The notes under the pieces were generated by a model. It ran no database searches and had not been told where the DNA came from. It saw nothing but the letters and a program-made list of their open reading frames with translations. Below are positions 1 to 6,458 of a stretch of 18,731 bases of DNA, piece after piece (positions within the stretch are counted from its first letter, which is position 1; each line of letters starts with the position of its first letter). The stretch lies in the NCBI GenBank assembly GCA_036394075.1, contig DASWFT010000276.1, forward strand, positions 1-18,731, given 5' to 3'. Made by a program: the position numbers and the translations under genes. This DNA is from JAWWPY01 sp036394075. GTDB lineage: Bacteria > Actinomycetota > Actinomycetes > Streptosporangiales > Streptosporangiaceae.

Positions 1-1259
1 CCTCCTACGCTTACCAGCACACCTCCGTGTTCAACCACGTCACCAGCGGGTCCAACGGAACCTGTGAGCCCACGCGGTCCTACCTGTGCAACGCGGCGGG
101 CTCCCTGGCCGGTTACAACGGCCCCACGGGCGAGGGCACCCCCAGTGGCATCACCGGGTTCTCCGAGGCCACCACCGGGGATGTCGTTACCGTCCTAAAC
201 CCGGGCACCGTGGACATCGCCAACGGTGTCAAGCTGACCCTGCCAATCCATGCCGTCGATTCCGTGACCCAGACACTGACCTACGCGGCGACCGGCCTTC
301 CAGCGGGGCTGGCCATCAACTCCGCTGGGGTTATCTTGGGTACCGACACGGGCACGACGGGTACGGCGTCGGTGACCGTGAAGGCCACCGACGGCACCGC
401 TGCCAGCGGGTCGGTGACGTTCAATATGGCCACGGTCGCGTCTATGCGGGCCGCCTACTTTGCCGCGGCCGGGACGGTGCGGCTCGCGCTGGGCGGGAAG
501 TGCCTGGATGACACCAACAACAGCACCGCGAATGGCAACAAGATCCAGATCTATACCTGCAACGGCGGAGCCTCGCAGAACTGGGCGTTCGTGCCCGACG
601 GGTTCCCCGGAGGCGCGGGCACCGTCACTATTCACGGCAAATGCCTCGACATCGTCCACGCGAGCATTGCGAACGGGTCCAAGGTCGACCTGTGGCCCTG
701 CACCGGGGGAGGCAACCAGCAGTGGTTCCTGGGCGGCTTCGGGGTGCTGTTCAACCCGGCTTCCGGACGGTGCCTGGATGACCCCGGCTACAGCACCACG
801 AACGGCACCCAGGTCCAGATCTATACCTGCCACGGCACGTCCAACCAGACCTGGACGCTGCCGGCCAGCCCGGTCCAGTCCGGCGTGGCCGGCAAGTGCG
901 TGGATGACACCGCCGGCGGTACCGCCAACGGCACCAAGATCCAGATCTATGGCTGTAACGGACGTACCACGCAGAAATGGGTTCTCGCCACGGACGGAAC
1001 CCTTCGGATCAACGGCAAGTGCCTGGACGTAGCCGGCCTGAGCCTGCTGGACGGTGCGAAGATCCAGTTGTCGACCTGCACCCGCACCAACAACCAGCCT
1101 TCGCCGAACCAGCAGTGGCTGATCGGCCCGAATGGCGAGCTGATCAACGCAAACTCCGGCCGGTGCCTGGACGATCCGGGTGGGAGCACCGTCAACGGCA
1201 CCCAACTGGACCAACAGGACTGCTACGGCAACGTGTCCGAGGTCTGGGCGGCCACCTGA
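1..1259 (+). CDS. C-terminal part of a secreted S53-like peptidase with putative Ig domain and six ricin-B (QxW) repeats; 5' truncated by window edge
   Basis: The frame is open from base 3 to the TGA at 1257-1259, so the true start lies upstream; the GTG at 27 is internal. The first ~50 residues (FNHVTSGSNG, SYLC, GPTGEGTPSG) resemble the end of the sedolisin/S53 catalytic domain. Next, to about base 450, comes a putative Ig (He_PIG-like) domain with TGLPAGLAI and VTVKATDG. The rest is ricin-type beta-trefoil: repeats of the form GKCLDD...NGTxxQIYxC...QxW, with Trp codons at 582, 723, 852, 978, 1116 and 1245, spaced 42-47 codons. That makes six subdomains, or two trefoils; the sixth has SEVW instead of QxW. 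Expected role: an exported protease whose lectin tail binds polysaccharide, possibly cell-wall or plant glycan. The N-terminal catalytic residues are outside the window, so activity cannot be judged. The two positions usually Asp in the S53 calcium site read His (FN-H-V) and Asn (GY-N-G). Confidence 0.85.
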   Translation, partial: SYAYQHTSVFNHVTSGSNGTCEPTRSYLCNAAGSLAGYNGPTGEGTPSGITGFSEATTGDVVTVLNPGTVDIANGVKLTLPIHAVDSVTQTLTYAATGLPAGLAINSAGVILGTDTGTTGTASVTVKATDGTAASGSVTFNMATVASMRAAYFAAAGTVRLALGGKCLDDTNNSTANGNKIQIYTCNGGASQNWAFVPDGFPGGAGTVTIHGKCLDIVHASIANGSKVDLWPCTGGGNQQWFLGGFGVLFNPASGRCLDDPGYSTTNGTQVQIYTCHGTSNQTWTLPASPVQSGVAGKCVDDTAGGTANGTKIQIYGCNGRTTQKWVLATDGTLRINGKCLDVAGLSLLDGAKIQLSTCTRTNNQPSPNQQWLIGPNGELINANSGRCLDDPGGSTVNGTQLDQQDCYGNVSEVWAAT

Positions 1260-1298
1260 CCGCGGGCCCGCAGCCGCGGGCGATGACCGCACATCAAT

Positions 1299-1342
1299 GC
1301 CGCTGGCCGTGTCCTCCCGCGCGGGGGGACACGGCCAGCGGC
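1299..1342. terminator. Strong hairpin between convergent genes, likely bidirectional terminator
   Basis: A perfect 16-bp inverted repeat (GCCGCTGGCCGTGTCC at 1299-1314 and its complement at 1327-1342) encloses a 12-nt centre that can itself pair (CCC with GGG). It lies 39 nt after the peptidase stop and 50 nt beyond the wzt stop on the other strand, where a shared terminator is expected. There is no U-tract, which is common for actinobacterial hairpin terminators. Confidence 0.7.
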
Positions 1343-1391
1343 GTCTGCGGACAGCCGGCTGCGGGTCAGTGGTCAGTGAGCCGGTGGAGGG

Positions 1392-2186
1392 TCAGGCTTC
1401 GGCGGCGGCCTCGCGAAGTTCGCGAAAGCGGGGCGCGCTCCCGGAGGCGGCCAGGTAGGCGTCGAGGATTCCGGCGACGTCCGATCCGGCCCGCACGATC
1501 TGGCCCTTCTCCAGCCAGATCACCCGGTTGCAGGTCTCGTGGATCTCGCTCAGGTTGTGCGCGACCAGAAACACCGTACCGGCCTCCTGCCGCAACTCGT
1601 CGATGCGCTCGTGGCTCTTGCGCTGGAACTCGGCGTCCCCGGTGGCCAGGGCCTCGTCGATGAGCAGCACGTCGTGGCTCTTGGAGGAGGCGATGGCAAA
1701 CCGGAGCCGCGAGCCCATGCCGGTGGAGTAGGCACGCATGGGCAGGTTGATGAAGTCGCCGACACCGGAGAATTCAACGATCTTGTCGTGCTTCTCCTTG
1801 ACCTCCTGCGGGCTCATGCCCATGGCCAGGCAGCCGAGCACCACGTTCCGGTCGCCGGTGAGGTCGTCGAGCAACGCCGCGTTCACGCCGAGCAGCGCGG
1901 CGTGGCCATCGCTGTACACAGCACCCTTCTCGGCGGGGAGCAGTCCGGCGACCGCGCGCAGCAGGGTTGATTTGCCAGAGCCGTTCCGCCCGATCACGCC
2001 GACGACGTCGCCCCGGTAGGCGACGAACGACATGCCGCGGATGGCGTGCACCTCGCGGATGGAGGGCCGCCGTTGCTTGCGCAGCATCCGCATGAGTGCC
2101 GTGGCCGCGGTTCCCTTGTCTCCGCCCGCGCCGTACACCCGGTACACCACATGCAGGTCGTCCACGATCACCATGGGGTCAGCCAC
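1392..2186 (-). CDS. wzt: Polysaccharide ABC exporter ATP-binding subunit (Wzt/RfbE type)
   Basis: 264 aa with a full ABC ATPase: Walker A GRNGSGKST (residues ~87-95), a degenerate signature YSTGMGSRL, Walker B VLLIDEALATGD and the switch His in LVAHN. The family energises export of lipid-linked glycans; the M. tuberculosis relative Rv3781 is linked to galactan export. It lacks the long C-terminal carbohydrate-binding domain of some Wzt proteins, so recognition of a finished chain end by that domain is unlikely. I chose the GTG at 2186: GAGG lies ~8 nt upstream and the start overlaps the permease stop by 8 nt, implying translational coupling. An ATG five codons in (2174) is the alternative. 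The exact substrate is inferred; no galactofuranosyltransferase is visible in this window. Confidence 0.9.
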   Translation of the reverse strand: MADPMVIVDDLHVVYRVYGAGGDKGTAATALMRMLRKQRRPSIREVHAIRGMSFVAYRGDVVGVIGRNGSGKSTLLRAVAGLLPAEKGAVYSDGHAALLGVNAALLDDLTGDRNVVLGCLAMGMSPQEVKEKHDKIVEFSGVGDFINLPMRAYSTGMGSRLRFAIASSKSHDVLLIDEALATGDAEFQRKSHERIDELRQEAGTVFLVAHNLSEIHETCNRVIWLEKGQIVRAGSDVAGILDAYLAASGSAPRFRELREAAAEA

Positions 2187-3246
2187 GGCCGTACCTCGCC
2201 TCCGCGCGCCAGAAGTAGAAGAAGCCGATGATGAGCGCCAGGATCGCCCAGCCGACGCCGTACAGCCAGAGGCCTGTATTGCTCACGAGGGGCATGCAAT
2301 GCGCGCTGTCATAGATGTGCTTGGCCGGATCTTTGTAGTAGAGGGTGCAGAGGTGGCGATTGTACGGCGCGGCGCCAGGGATGCTCAGCCGCTGTGACTT
2401 TAGCAGCGCTGTCCTGGTCAGGGTGATGTAGACGGCGGCCGGGTTGATCTGAAGCAGATAGCTGAGCTTGTGGTGCCCAGCGAGGTTCTTCAGTGTCTGG
2501 ATGCTGAACATCACGCCGGACGCGTACATCCACGTCCGCACGATGAACGGCAGCAACTGACTCACATCGTCGACCCCGGCCCCGATACGGGCCAGGATAA
2601 GGCCGGCCCCGACATTGAAGAAGGCCTGGAACAGCAGCACAGGGATGACAAGAAACCAGTACCAGGTCAGTGGCTCACCGGTGGCCAGCACGATCGTGAC
2701 CAGGACAACCATCGAGATCATCAGCTGCTGTAGCTCGATCAGCACATAGCCGAGCGGCAGGGCGGCGCGCGGGAAGTACAAGGCGCGGATCAGCGGCAGG
2801 CTGTCATTGATCACGCGGGACGCGATGATGAACGACCGCTGGGTGAAGTTGAAGATGAAGACCCCGGCGACCAGGAAGGCGATGAAGTTCGGCACTCCGC
2901 GCCTGGTGTCCAGGATCACGCCGAAGATCAGGTAGTAGACGGCCGCGTTCAGCAGAGGCGTGAGCACCTGCCAGACCTGGCCGAGCCGGGCGTCGGTGTA
3001 CATTGCCACGTTGCGGGCGGTCGCGAAGCCCGTGATGAAGTGGCGCCGCTGCCACAGATCCGACAGGTACTTCAGGAGCGGCGGCCGCGCCGCACTACGC
3101 GTGAGGCCGTATCTTGCTGCCAGTTCGGGCAGTGGCTCGTCCGGCAACTGATCGTCGCCCACTGCTTCAGGGACCGCCATCGCGGTGGCCAGGCCCGCGA
3201 GCTCGGTGTCACCATCGAGGCCGCTGAGCCTGCCCGGCCCGCTCAC
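2179..3246 (-). CDS. wzm: Polysaccharide ABC exporter permease (Wzm/RfbD type, ABC-2 family)
   Basis: About 355 aa from the GTG at 3246. This start has AGGGAAGG directly upstream; an in-frame ATG at 3315 would add 23 residues without a clear ribosome site, and an ATG at 3180 would remove 22. A polar N-terminus of ~70 residues precedes ABC-2 permease features: an amphipathic stretch before TM1 (YTDARLGQVWQVLTPLLNA), roughly six membrane helices, and the typical NPAAVYITLTR before the last loop. It should form the membrane channel with the overlapping downstream Wzt to flip or export an undecaprenyl/decaprenyl-linked glycan. Unusual is an enlarged external loop before the final helix (about 55 residues, with Cys in HLCTLYY and AHCMPL) that could form a disulfide. 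It is divergent from the MarR gene and may share its operators. Confidence 0.88.
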   Translation of the reverse strand: MSGPGRLSGLDGDTELAGLATAMAVPEAVGDDQLPDEPLPELAARYGLTRSAARPPLLKYLSDLWQRRHFITGFATARNVAMYTDARLGQVWQVLTPLLNAAVYYLIFGVILDTRRGVPNFIAFLVAGVFIFNFTQRSFIIASRVINDSLPLIRALYFPRAALPLGYVLIELQQLMISMVVLVTIVLATGEPLTWYWFLVIPVLLFQAFFNVGAGLILARIGAGVDDVSQLLPFIVRTWMYASGVMFSIQTLKNLAGHHKLSYLLQINPAAVYITLTRTALLKSQRLSIPGAAPYNRHLCTLYYKDPAKHIYDSAHCMPLVSNTGLWLYGVGWAILALIIGFFYFWRAEARYGRG

Positions 3247-3385
3247 CCTTCCCTGATTTCTCACGACGGTGAGCCTACGGCGCGCGTACGCGCCCGGGTG
3301 CCCGCTCCACCGCATCCGCCCGGTTGCCTGCCACGCAACCGGCCATCAGGCTGGCCCGGGGATGCGTGCCGGAGCCCGGGTCCGG

Positions 3386-3402
3386 AGTTGTACGGGGCAA
3401 CT
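3386..3402. promoter_or_regulatory. Operator-like palindrome 1 in the wzm/marR divergent region
   Basis: AGTTGTACGGGGCAACT is an inverted repeat with 5-bp arms (AGTTG/CAACT). It matches the complement of the second site (3430-3446) at 14 of 17 positions. The two sites are 44 bp apart start to start, about four helical turns. A weak promoter-like pair, TTGTAC at 3388 and TAAAAC at 3411 with a 17-bp spacer, overlaps this site, so binding would cover the -35. MarR proteins typically bind 16-20 bp palindromes next to their own gene. Confidence 0.5.
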
Positions 3403-3429
3403 ATCACGCGTAAAACGTACCACCCAGGA

Positions 3430-3446
3430 AGTTGTGCGGTACAACT
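3430..3446. promoter_or_regulatory. Operator-like palindrome 2 immediately upstream of the marR start
   Basis: AGTTGTGCGGTACAACT has perfect 6-bp arms (AGTTGT/ACAACT) around a 5-bp centre and ends 6 nt before the GTG start at 3453. It occupies the place where a Shine-Dalgarno sequence would sit. Together with palindrome 1 it suggests autoregulation, and possibly control of the divergent wzm-wzt pair. Confidence 0.55.
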
Positions 3447-3452
3447 GTTCAT

Positions 3453-4043
3453 GTGAGCTCCTCAATCGACGACGCGGAGTTGGTCGGGCTGCTGGCACAG
3501 CTACTCCGGGTGGTGAATCCGGCCGCCATGGCAGGTGCGGCCGGGTCGCTGGCCCGGGCCGTCGCATCGCCGGCCGCGGCCGCGGAGACCGTGAACTCCC
3601 GCAGTGCGGACGCGGCGACCGCCGTCGACGGCATGCCCGACGCGCCCGTTCCGGTGGTGTCGGCATCCGAGGCCAGGGCGCTCATCGAGTTGGTCGCGGC
3701 GCGCGGCATCGCGCAGGGTCAGCTGGCCACCCTGCTCGGCCTTGAGAAAAGCACCGTGAGCCGCCTCGCGTCGGGCCTGGAGCGCAAGGGCTGGATCAGG
3801 CGCGGCCGCGATGAGGAAAACCAGCGGTATATCCGGCTGTATCTCACGCCCGAAGGCCGGCTGATCGCGGCCCGGGTCTGGCGGACCTGGCAGTCCAGGC
3901 AGGCCCGGATCATCGCCTCCCTGTCCGCCGAGGAGCGGGCAGGTCTCTCGGCTGGCCTGCGTGGCCTGGTCCGTGGCCTGGCCGCCGAAGGCCTCCTGGG
4001 CGACCTTCCACCTGCGGCGGACGCAGTCCAGCACAGCAGTTAG
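3453..4043 (+). CDS. MarR-family winged-helix transcriptional regulator
   Basis: 196 aa from the GTG at 3453. A TTG at 3432 is in frame but lies inside the operator-like palindrome. After an N-terminal helix (DDAELVGLLAQLLRVV) comes an Ala-rich, probably loose, insert of ~45 residues. The MarR winged helix follows: SEARALIELV, the recognition region QLATLLGLEKSTVSRLASGLERKGWI, and the wing RRGRDEENQRYIRLYLTPEGR. The C-terminal helices should dimerise. No Shine-Dalgarno is evident. The gene is divergent from wzm-wzt with two matching palindromes between, so it probably controls itself and perhaps glycan export; the ligand is unknown. It ends 11 nt from the convergent GT-C-like gene. Confidence 0.85.
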   Translation: MSSSIDDAELVGLLAQLLRVVNPAAMAGAAGSLARAVASPAAAAETVNSRSADAATAVDGMPDAPVPVVSASEARALIELVAARGIAQGQLATLLGLEKSTVSRLASGLERKGWIRRGRDEENQRYIRLYLTPEGRLIAARVWRTWQSRQARIIASLSAEERAGLSAGLRGLVRGLAAEGLLGDLPPAADAVQHSS

Positions 4044-4054
4044 TGGGACACACC

Positions 4055-6106
4055 CTAGTGACCGGCTGGCCGGTAGACGGAGACACCGTCGATCCGGTAG
4101 CCGAACCGGAAACCGGCCCGCCGGAGGAAGCGCAGGACATCGTGCTTGCGGTGCCAGAGGAGCACCCAGCCGATATGCATGCGCCGGGCGTCGGCCCGTA
4201 CCGCCCTGAACTCCCCCAGGGCGGTGTGCAGGTCGCCGCCTTCGGCGTTGAGCAGGGCGGCGTAGAAGGGGTGGTGCTGGATTCCGCTGAGGGTTCCGGC
4301 GGGGATGCGGGAGATGAACGCGGCGGCGAGGGGGTGGTGGTCGGCGGTGGCCAGGACCATGGATTGGGGTGGGAACGCGGAGCCGATGACGGGCAGGCCG
4401 CCGCGGATGCCGAAGGGGATGTCGACGACGATCGAGGCTGAGGGGTCGGCGGCGATCGGGGCGTCGAGCGCGGGCATGGTGGTGGGCATGGTCGGGATGC
4501 TGGGGTTGCCTGACCAGCCTGCTTCCAGGAGGGCCAGGGCGAGTACCGGGATGAGCACGGGCCTGGCGTGGTAGCGCAGCCAGTTCACCGCGGCCCCGGC
4601 GAGCAGGGTGGCGGGGATGAGGCCGAGGATGGTGAACCGGTCTGCCTCGCGGAAGCTGGACAGGCCAGGGATCCTCACCAACCAGGTGTACGGCAGGAGC
4701 ACTGACAAGTGCGCGCCATGCGAGACCTGGCTGAGGGGTGCGTACGGATGCCCGCTGATCCAGACCGCGGAGCCGAGGGCGAGGGCTGCGCAGCCGGCCC
4801 ACAGCAGGCCGAGCAGCCGCGCGCTGCGCCGCCGCCGGGCGACGGCCAGCCCGAGCAGGGCCAGCACGGTCAGGACCACCCCGAACGTCACCGTGGCCAT
4901 GCTCACCGGGCCGCTGTAGTAGAGGGAGGCGATGCCCCTCATGCCGAAGTTGGCGACCCGTGGCGACGGGGCGAACAACTGTCCCAGCCCGGCGCCCGAG
5001 TTGACGTAATCCATGGCGAGAGACCTGGCCTGCGGTGCCGAGGCGCCGCCGGTGAGTGCTTGCTGGGTCATGGCGACGATCTGGGGGGTGGCGATGACGG
5101 CGCCGACCGCGGTGGCGAGGGCTGGTGGCCAGAGCCGGGCTGGTGCGGGGTGGCGCAGCATCCAGGGCAGCAGGACCAGCGCGGTCACGATGGCGGCCAG
5201 GACGGCTGATTCCTGGTCGGTGAGGACCACGGCGCCCATGACCACGCCCAGGATGATGGCCTGGCGGCGGCCGGGGCGGCGGCGCAGCCGCACGGAGGCT
5301 TCCAGGGCCATGGGCAGGAACAGGGCCCCGGCGGCCAGGTTGACCTCATACCAGCTGCGCCAGGCCAGGATGGAAGACAAGCCGAACAGTGCCCCGGCGG
5401 CGATGGCGCCGGTCTGCGAGGGCAGCCACAGCCGGGCGGCCCGGTACATGGCGTAGCACAGCAGCCCGGGGCAGGCGATGGACAGCAGGTTGTAGGAGGC
5501 GCTGGGCCCGAAGGCCAGGGTGACGGGGGTCATCAGCAGGCCGGGCAGCGGCATCAGGGTGTGGTAGCCGAGGTCGGTTCCCACGGGGGCGGCGATGTAG
5601 GTGGTGGACCAGGGGCTGGCCAGGTGGGAAACCTGGCGGGCCACCCACCAGAAGTCCCAGACGTAACCGCCGGCGTCGCGGGTGGCGGGCAGGCGGCCGG
5701 CCAGGTAGGTGACCCGCGGCCAGGTGACCGCGATCCCGGCGGCCACATAGCACGCCAGCAGCACAAGATGGCGGGCCACCGGCCCGCCCCACCCAGCCGG
5801 CCCGCCCACCGCCGGCCCCCCAGCCCGCGCGTCCCCGGCATCCACCTGCCGGGCCCGGTCGTCCCCAGCCCGGTTGTCCCCAGCCCGCGCGTCCCCAGCC
5901 CGGTCGTCCCCGGCGGCCACCTGCCCGGCGGCCACCTCCCCGGCATCCACTTGCCCGGCATCCATCTGCCCGGCCGCCACCTCCCCGGTAGGGGCCTCCC
6001 CCGTCTGCACGGAATGATGGTGCCATGACAGGCCGCATAATCCAGCCAGGAATGCAAACAATGTGGCGATGAATAGTCGGCCCCCAAGGAATTTCCAAGC
6101 TATCAA
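4055..6106 (-). CDS. Multi-membrane GT-C-like glycosyltransferase, paralog A
   Basis: Up to 683 aa. The core resembles actinobacterial GT-C / 6-pyruvoyl-tetrahydropterin-synthase-related membrane proteins: AVTWPRVTYL at the first core helix, then an external loop with Asp in RDAGGYVWDFWW, then IAAPVGTDLGYHTLMPLPG, about ten more helices, and RIPGLSSFREADRFTILGL before a soluble C-terminal domain ending DGVSVYRPAGH. Such enzymes use polyprenyl-phosphate sugars outside the membrane; substrate and activity here are inferred. The start is uncertain. The open frame begins at a TTG (6106) in a low-GC patch with no ribosome site; GTG 6010 or ATG 5965 are plausible. Between the N-terminus and the core sit eleven pentapeptide repeats (5816-5980). 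It is a close paralog of the gene at 6459-8336; the order suggests tandem duplication. Confidence 0.78.
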   Translation of the reverse strand: MIAWKFLGGRLFIATLFAFLAGLCGLSWHHHSVQTGEAPTGEVAAGQMDAGQVDAGEVAAGQVAAGDDRAGDARAGDNRAGDDRARQVDAGDARAGGPAVGGPAGWGGPVARHLVLLACYVAAGIAVTWPRVTYLAGRLPATRDAGGYVWDFWWVARQVSHLASPWSTTYIAAPVGTDLGYHTLMPLPGLLMTPVTLAFGPSASYNLLSIACPGLLCYAMYRAARLWLPSQTGAIAAGALFGLSSILAWRSWYEVNLAAGALFLPMALEASVRLRRRPGRRQAIILGVVMGAVVLTDQESAVLAAIVTALVLLPWMLRHPAPARLWPPALATAVGAVIATPQIVAMTQQALTGGASAPQARSLAMDYVNSGAGLGQLFAPSPRVANFGMRGIASLYYSGPVSMATVTFGVVLTVLALLGLAVARRRRSARLLGLLWAGCAALALGSAVWISGHPYAPLSQVSHGAHLSVLLPYTWLVRIPGLSSFREADRFTILGLIPATLLAGAAVNWLRYHARPVLIPVLALALLEAGWSGNPSIPTMPTTMPALDAPIAADPSASIVVDIPFGIRGGLPVIGSAFPPQSMVLATADHHPLAAAFISRIPAGTLSGIQHHPFYAALLNAEGGDLHTALGEFRAVRADARRMHIGWVLLWHRKHDVLRFLRRAGFRFGYRIDGVSVYRPAGH
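5816..5980 (-). repeat. 15-bp in-frame tandem repeat encoding eleven pentapeptides
   Basis: Read on the minus strand, the protein shows VAAGQ, MDAGQ, VDAGE, VAAGQ, VAAGD, DRAGD, ARAGD, NRAGD, DRARQ, VDAGD, ARAGG: eleven 15-bp units of xxAGx pattern. It is hydrophilic and predicted disordered, and lies N-terminal to the first core membrane helix of paralog A. Paralog B has no such repeat at the matching place. The pattern is not the A(D/N)LXX pentapeptide-repeat fold. Confidence 0.85.
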
Positions 6107-6142
6107 AATGAAACTATGAAGAAGGAGTAAAACAGCCGCAAT

Positions 6143-6328
6143 TTACGAGTTCGGCGGGGTCGGCCGGTACACCGAAACGCCGTCCGCACGGTAATCGAAC
6201 CGGAAGCCCGTATGGCGTAGGAAGTTACGAATGTGACCCCTCGGATACCAGAGGAGCACCCAGCCGATGTGCATGCGCCGCGCGTCGGCCCATGCCGCGC
6301 TGCGCTGCGGTGGAGGGCCTCCCGCCAA
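6143..6328 (-). pseudogene. C-terminal remnant of a third GT-C-like paralog
   Basis: The segment ADARRMHIGWVLLW ... FLRHTGFRFDYRADGVSVYRP ... PPNS aligns with the last ~47 residues of both flanking paralogs. Its first 14 residues are identical to paralog A, while TGFRFDYRA matches paralog B. At DNA level 6248-6293 matches 4149-4196 at roughly 43 of 46 aligned bases. Upstream of the ADARR codons similarity stops abruptly and no membrane core is found. It ends at TAA 6143-6145, in the same frame as paralog A, 12 codons before that gene's TTG. I read it as debris from tandem duplication followed by deletion. A short expressed peptide from the ATG at 6328 is possible but has no clear ribosome site. 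Confidence 0.8.
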
Positions 6329-6458
6329 TCAGCTGACCTCGCAGGCCACGGCCTGCGTTGAGCTGCCGCTGGCGTTTTGCGCCATGTTGCCCTTGCTTGG
6401 GCGGGATGATCAGGATGATCGCGGCGGCGCCGGATGTTGACGCGGCAGTTGCCGCCGA
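6329..6458. other. Intergenic remnant region upstream of the broken paralog
   Basis: This 130-nt stretch separates the stop of paralog B from the third-copy fragment. No membrane-core coding sequence of the family is recognisable in any frame. An 18-codon reading frame (ATG at 6385, minus, ending CEVS) is present but unsupported. Similarity to the paralogs begins only after 6300, so a deletion junction lies close to 6295-6300. Confidence 0.4.

Noticed and set aside
195..1292. 365-codon minus-strand frame opposite the ricin-domain gene
   Set aside because: The plus-strand frame has regular QxW repeats and a peptidase tail; the minus frame has no family features and overlaps it completely.
3501..4802. 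433-codon minus-strand frame across marR and the end of paralog A
   Set aside because: Arg/Pro-rich shadow frame that overlaps two genes with clear domains in other frames.
6329..6385. 18-codon minus-strand ORF (MAQNASG...CEVS) just upstream of the paralog remnant
   Set aside because: Too short, no ribosome site and no family match; it may be debris from the same deletion but cannot be supported as a gene.
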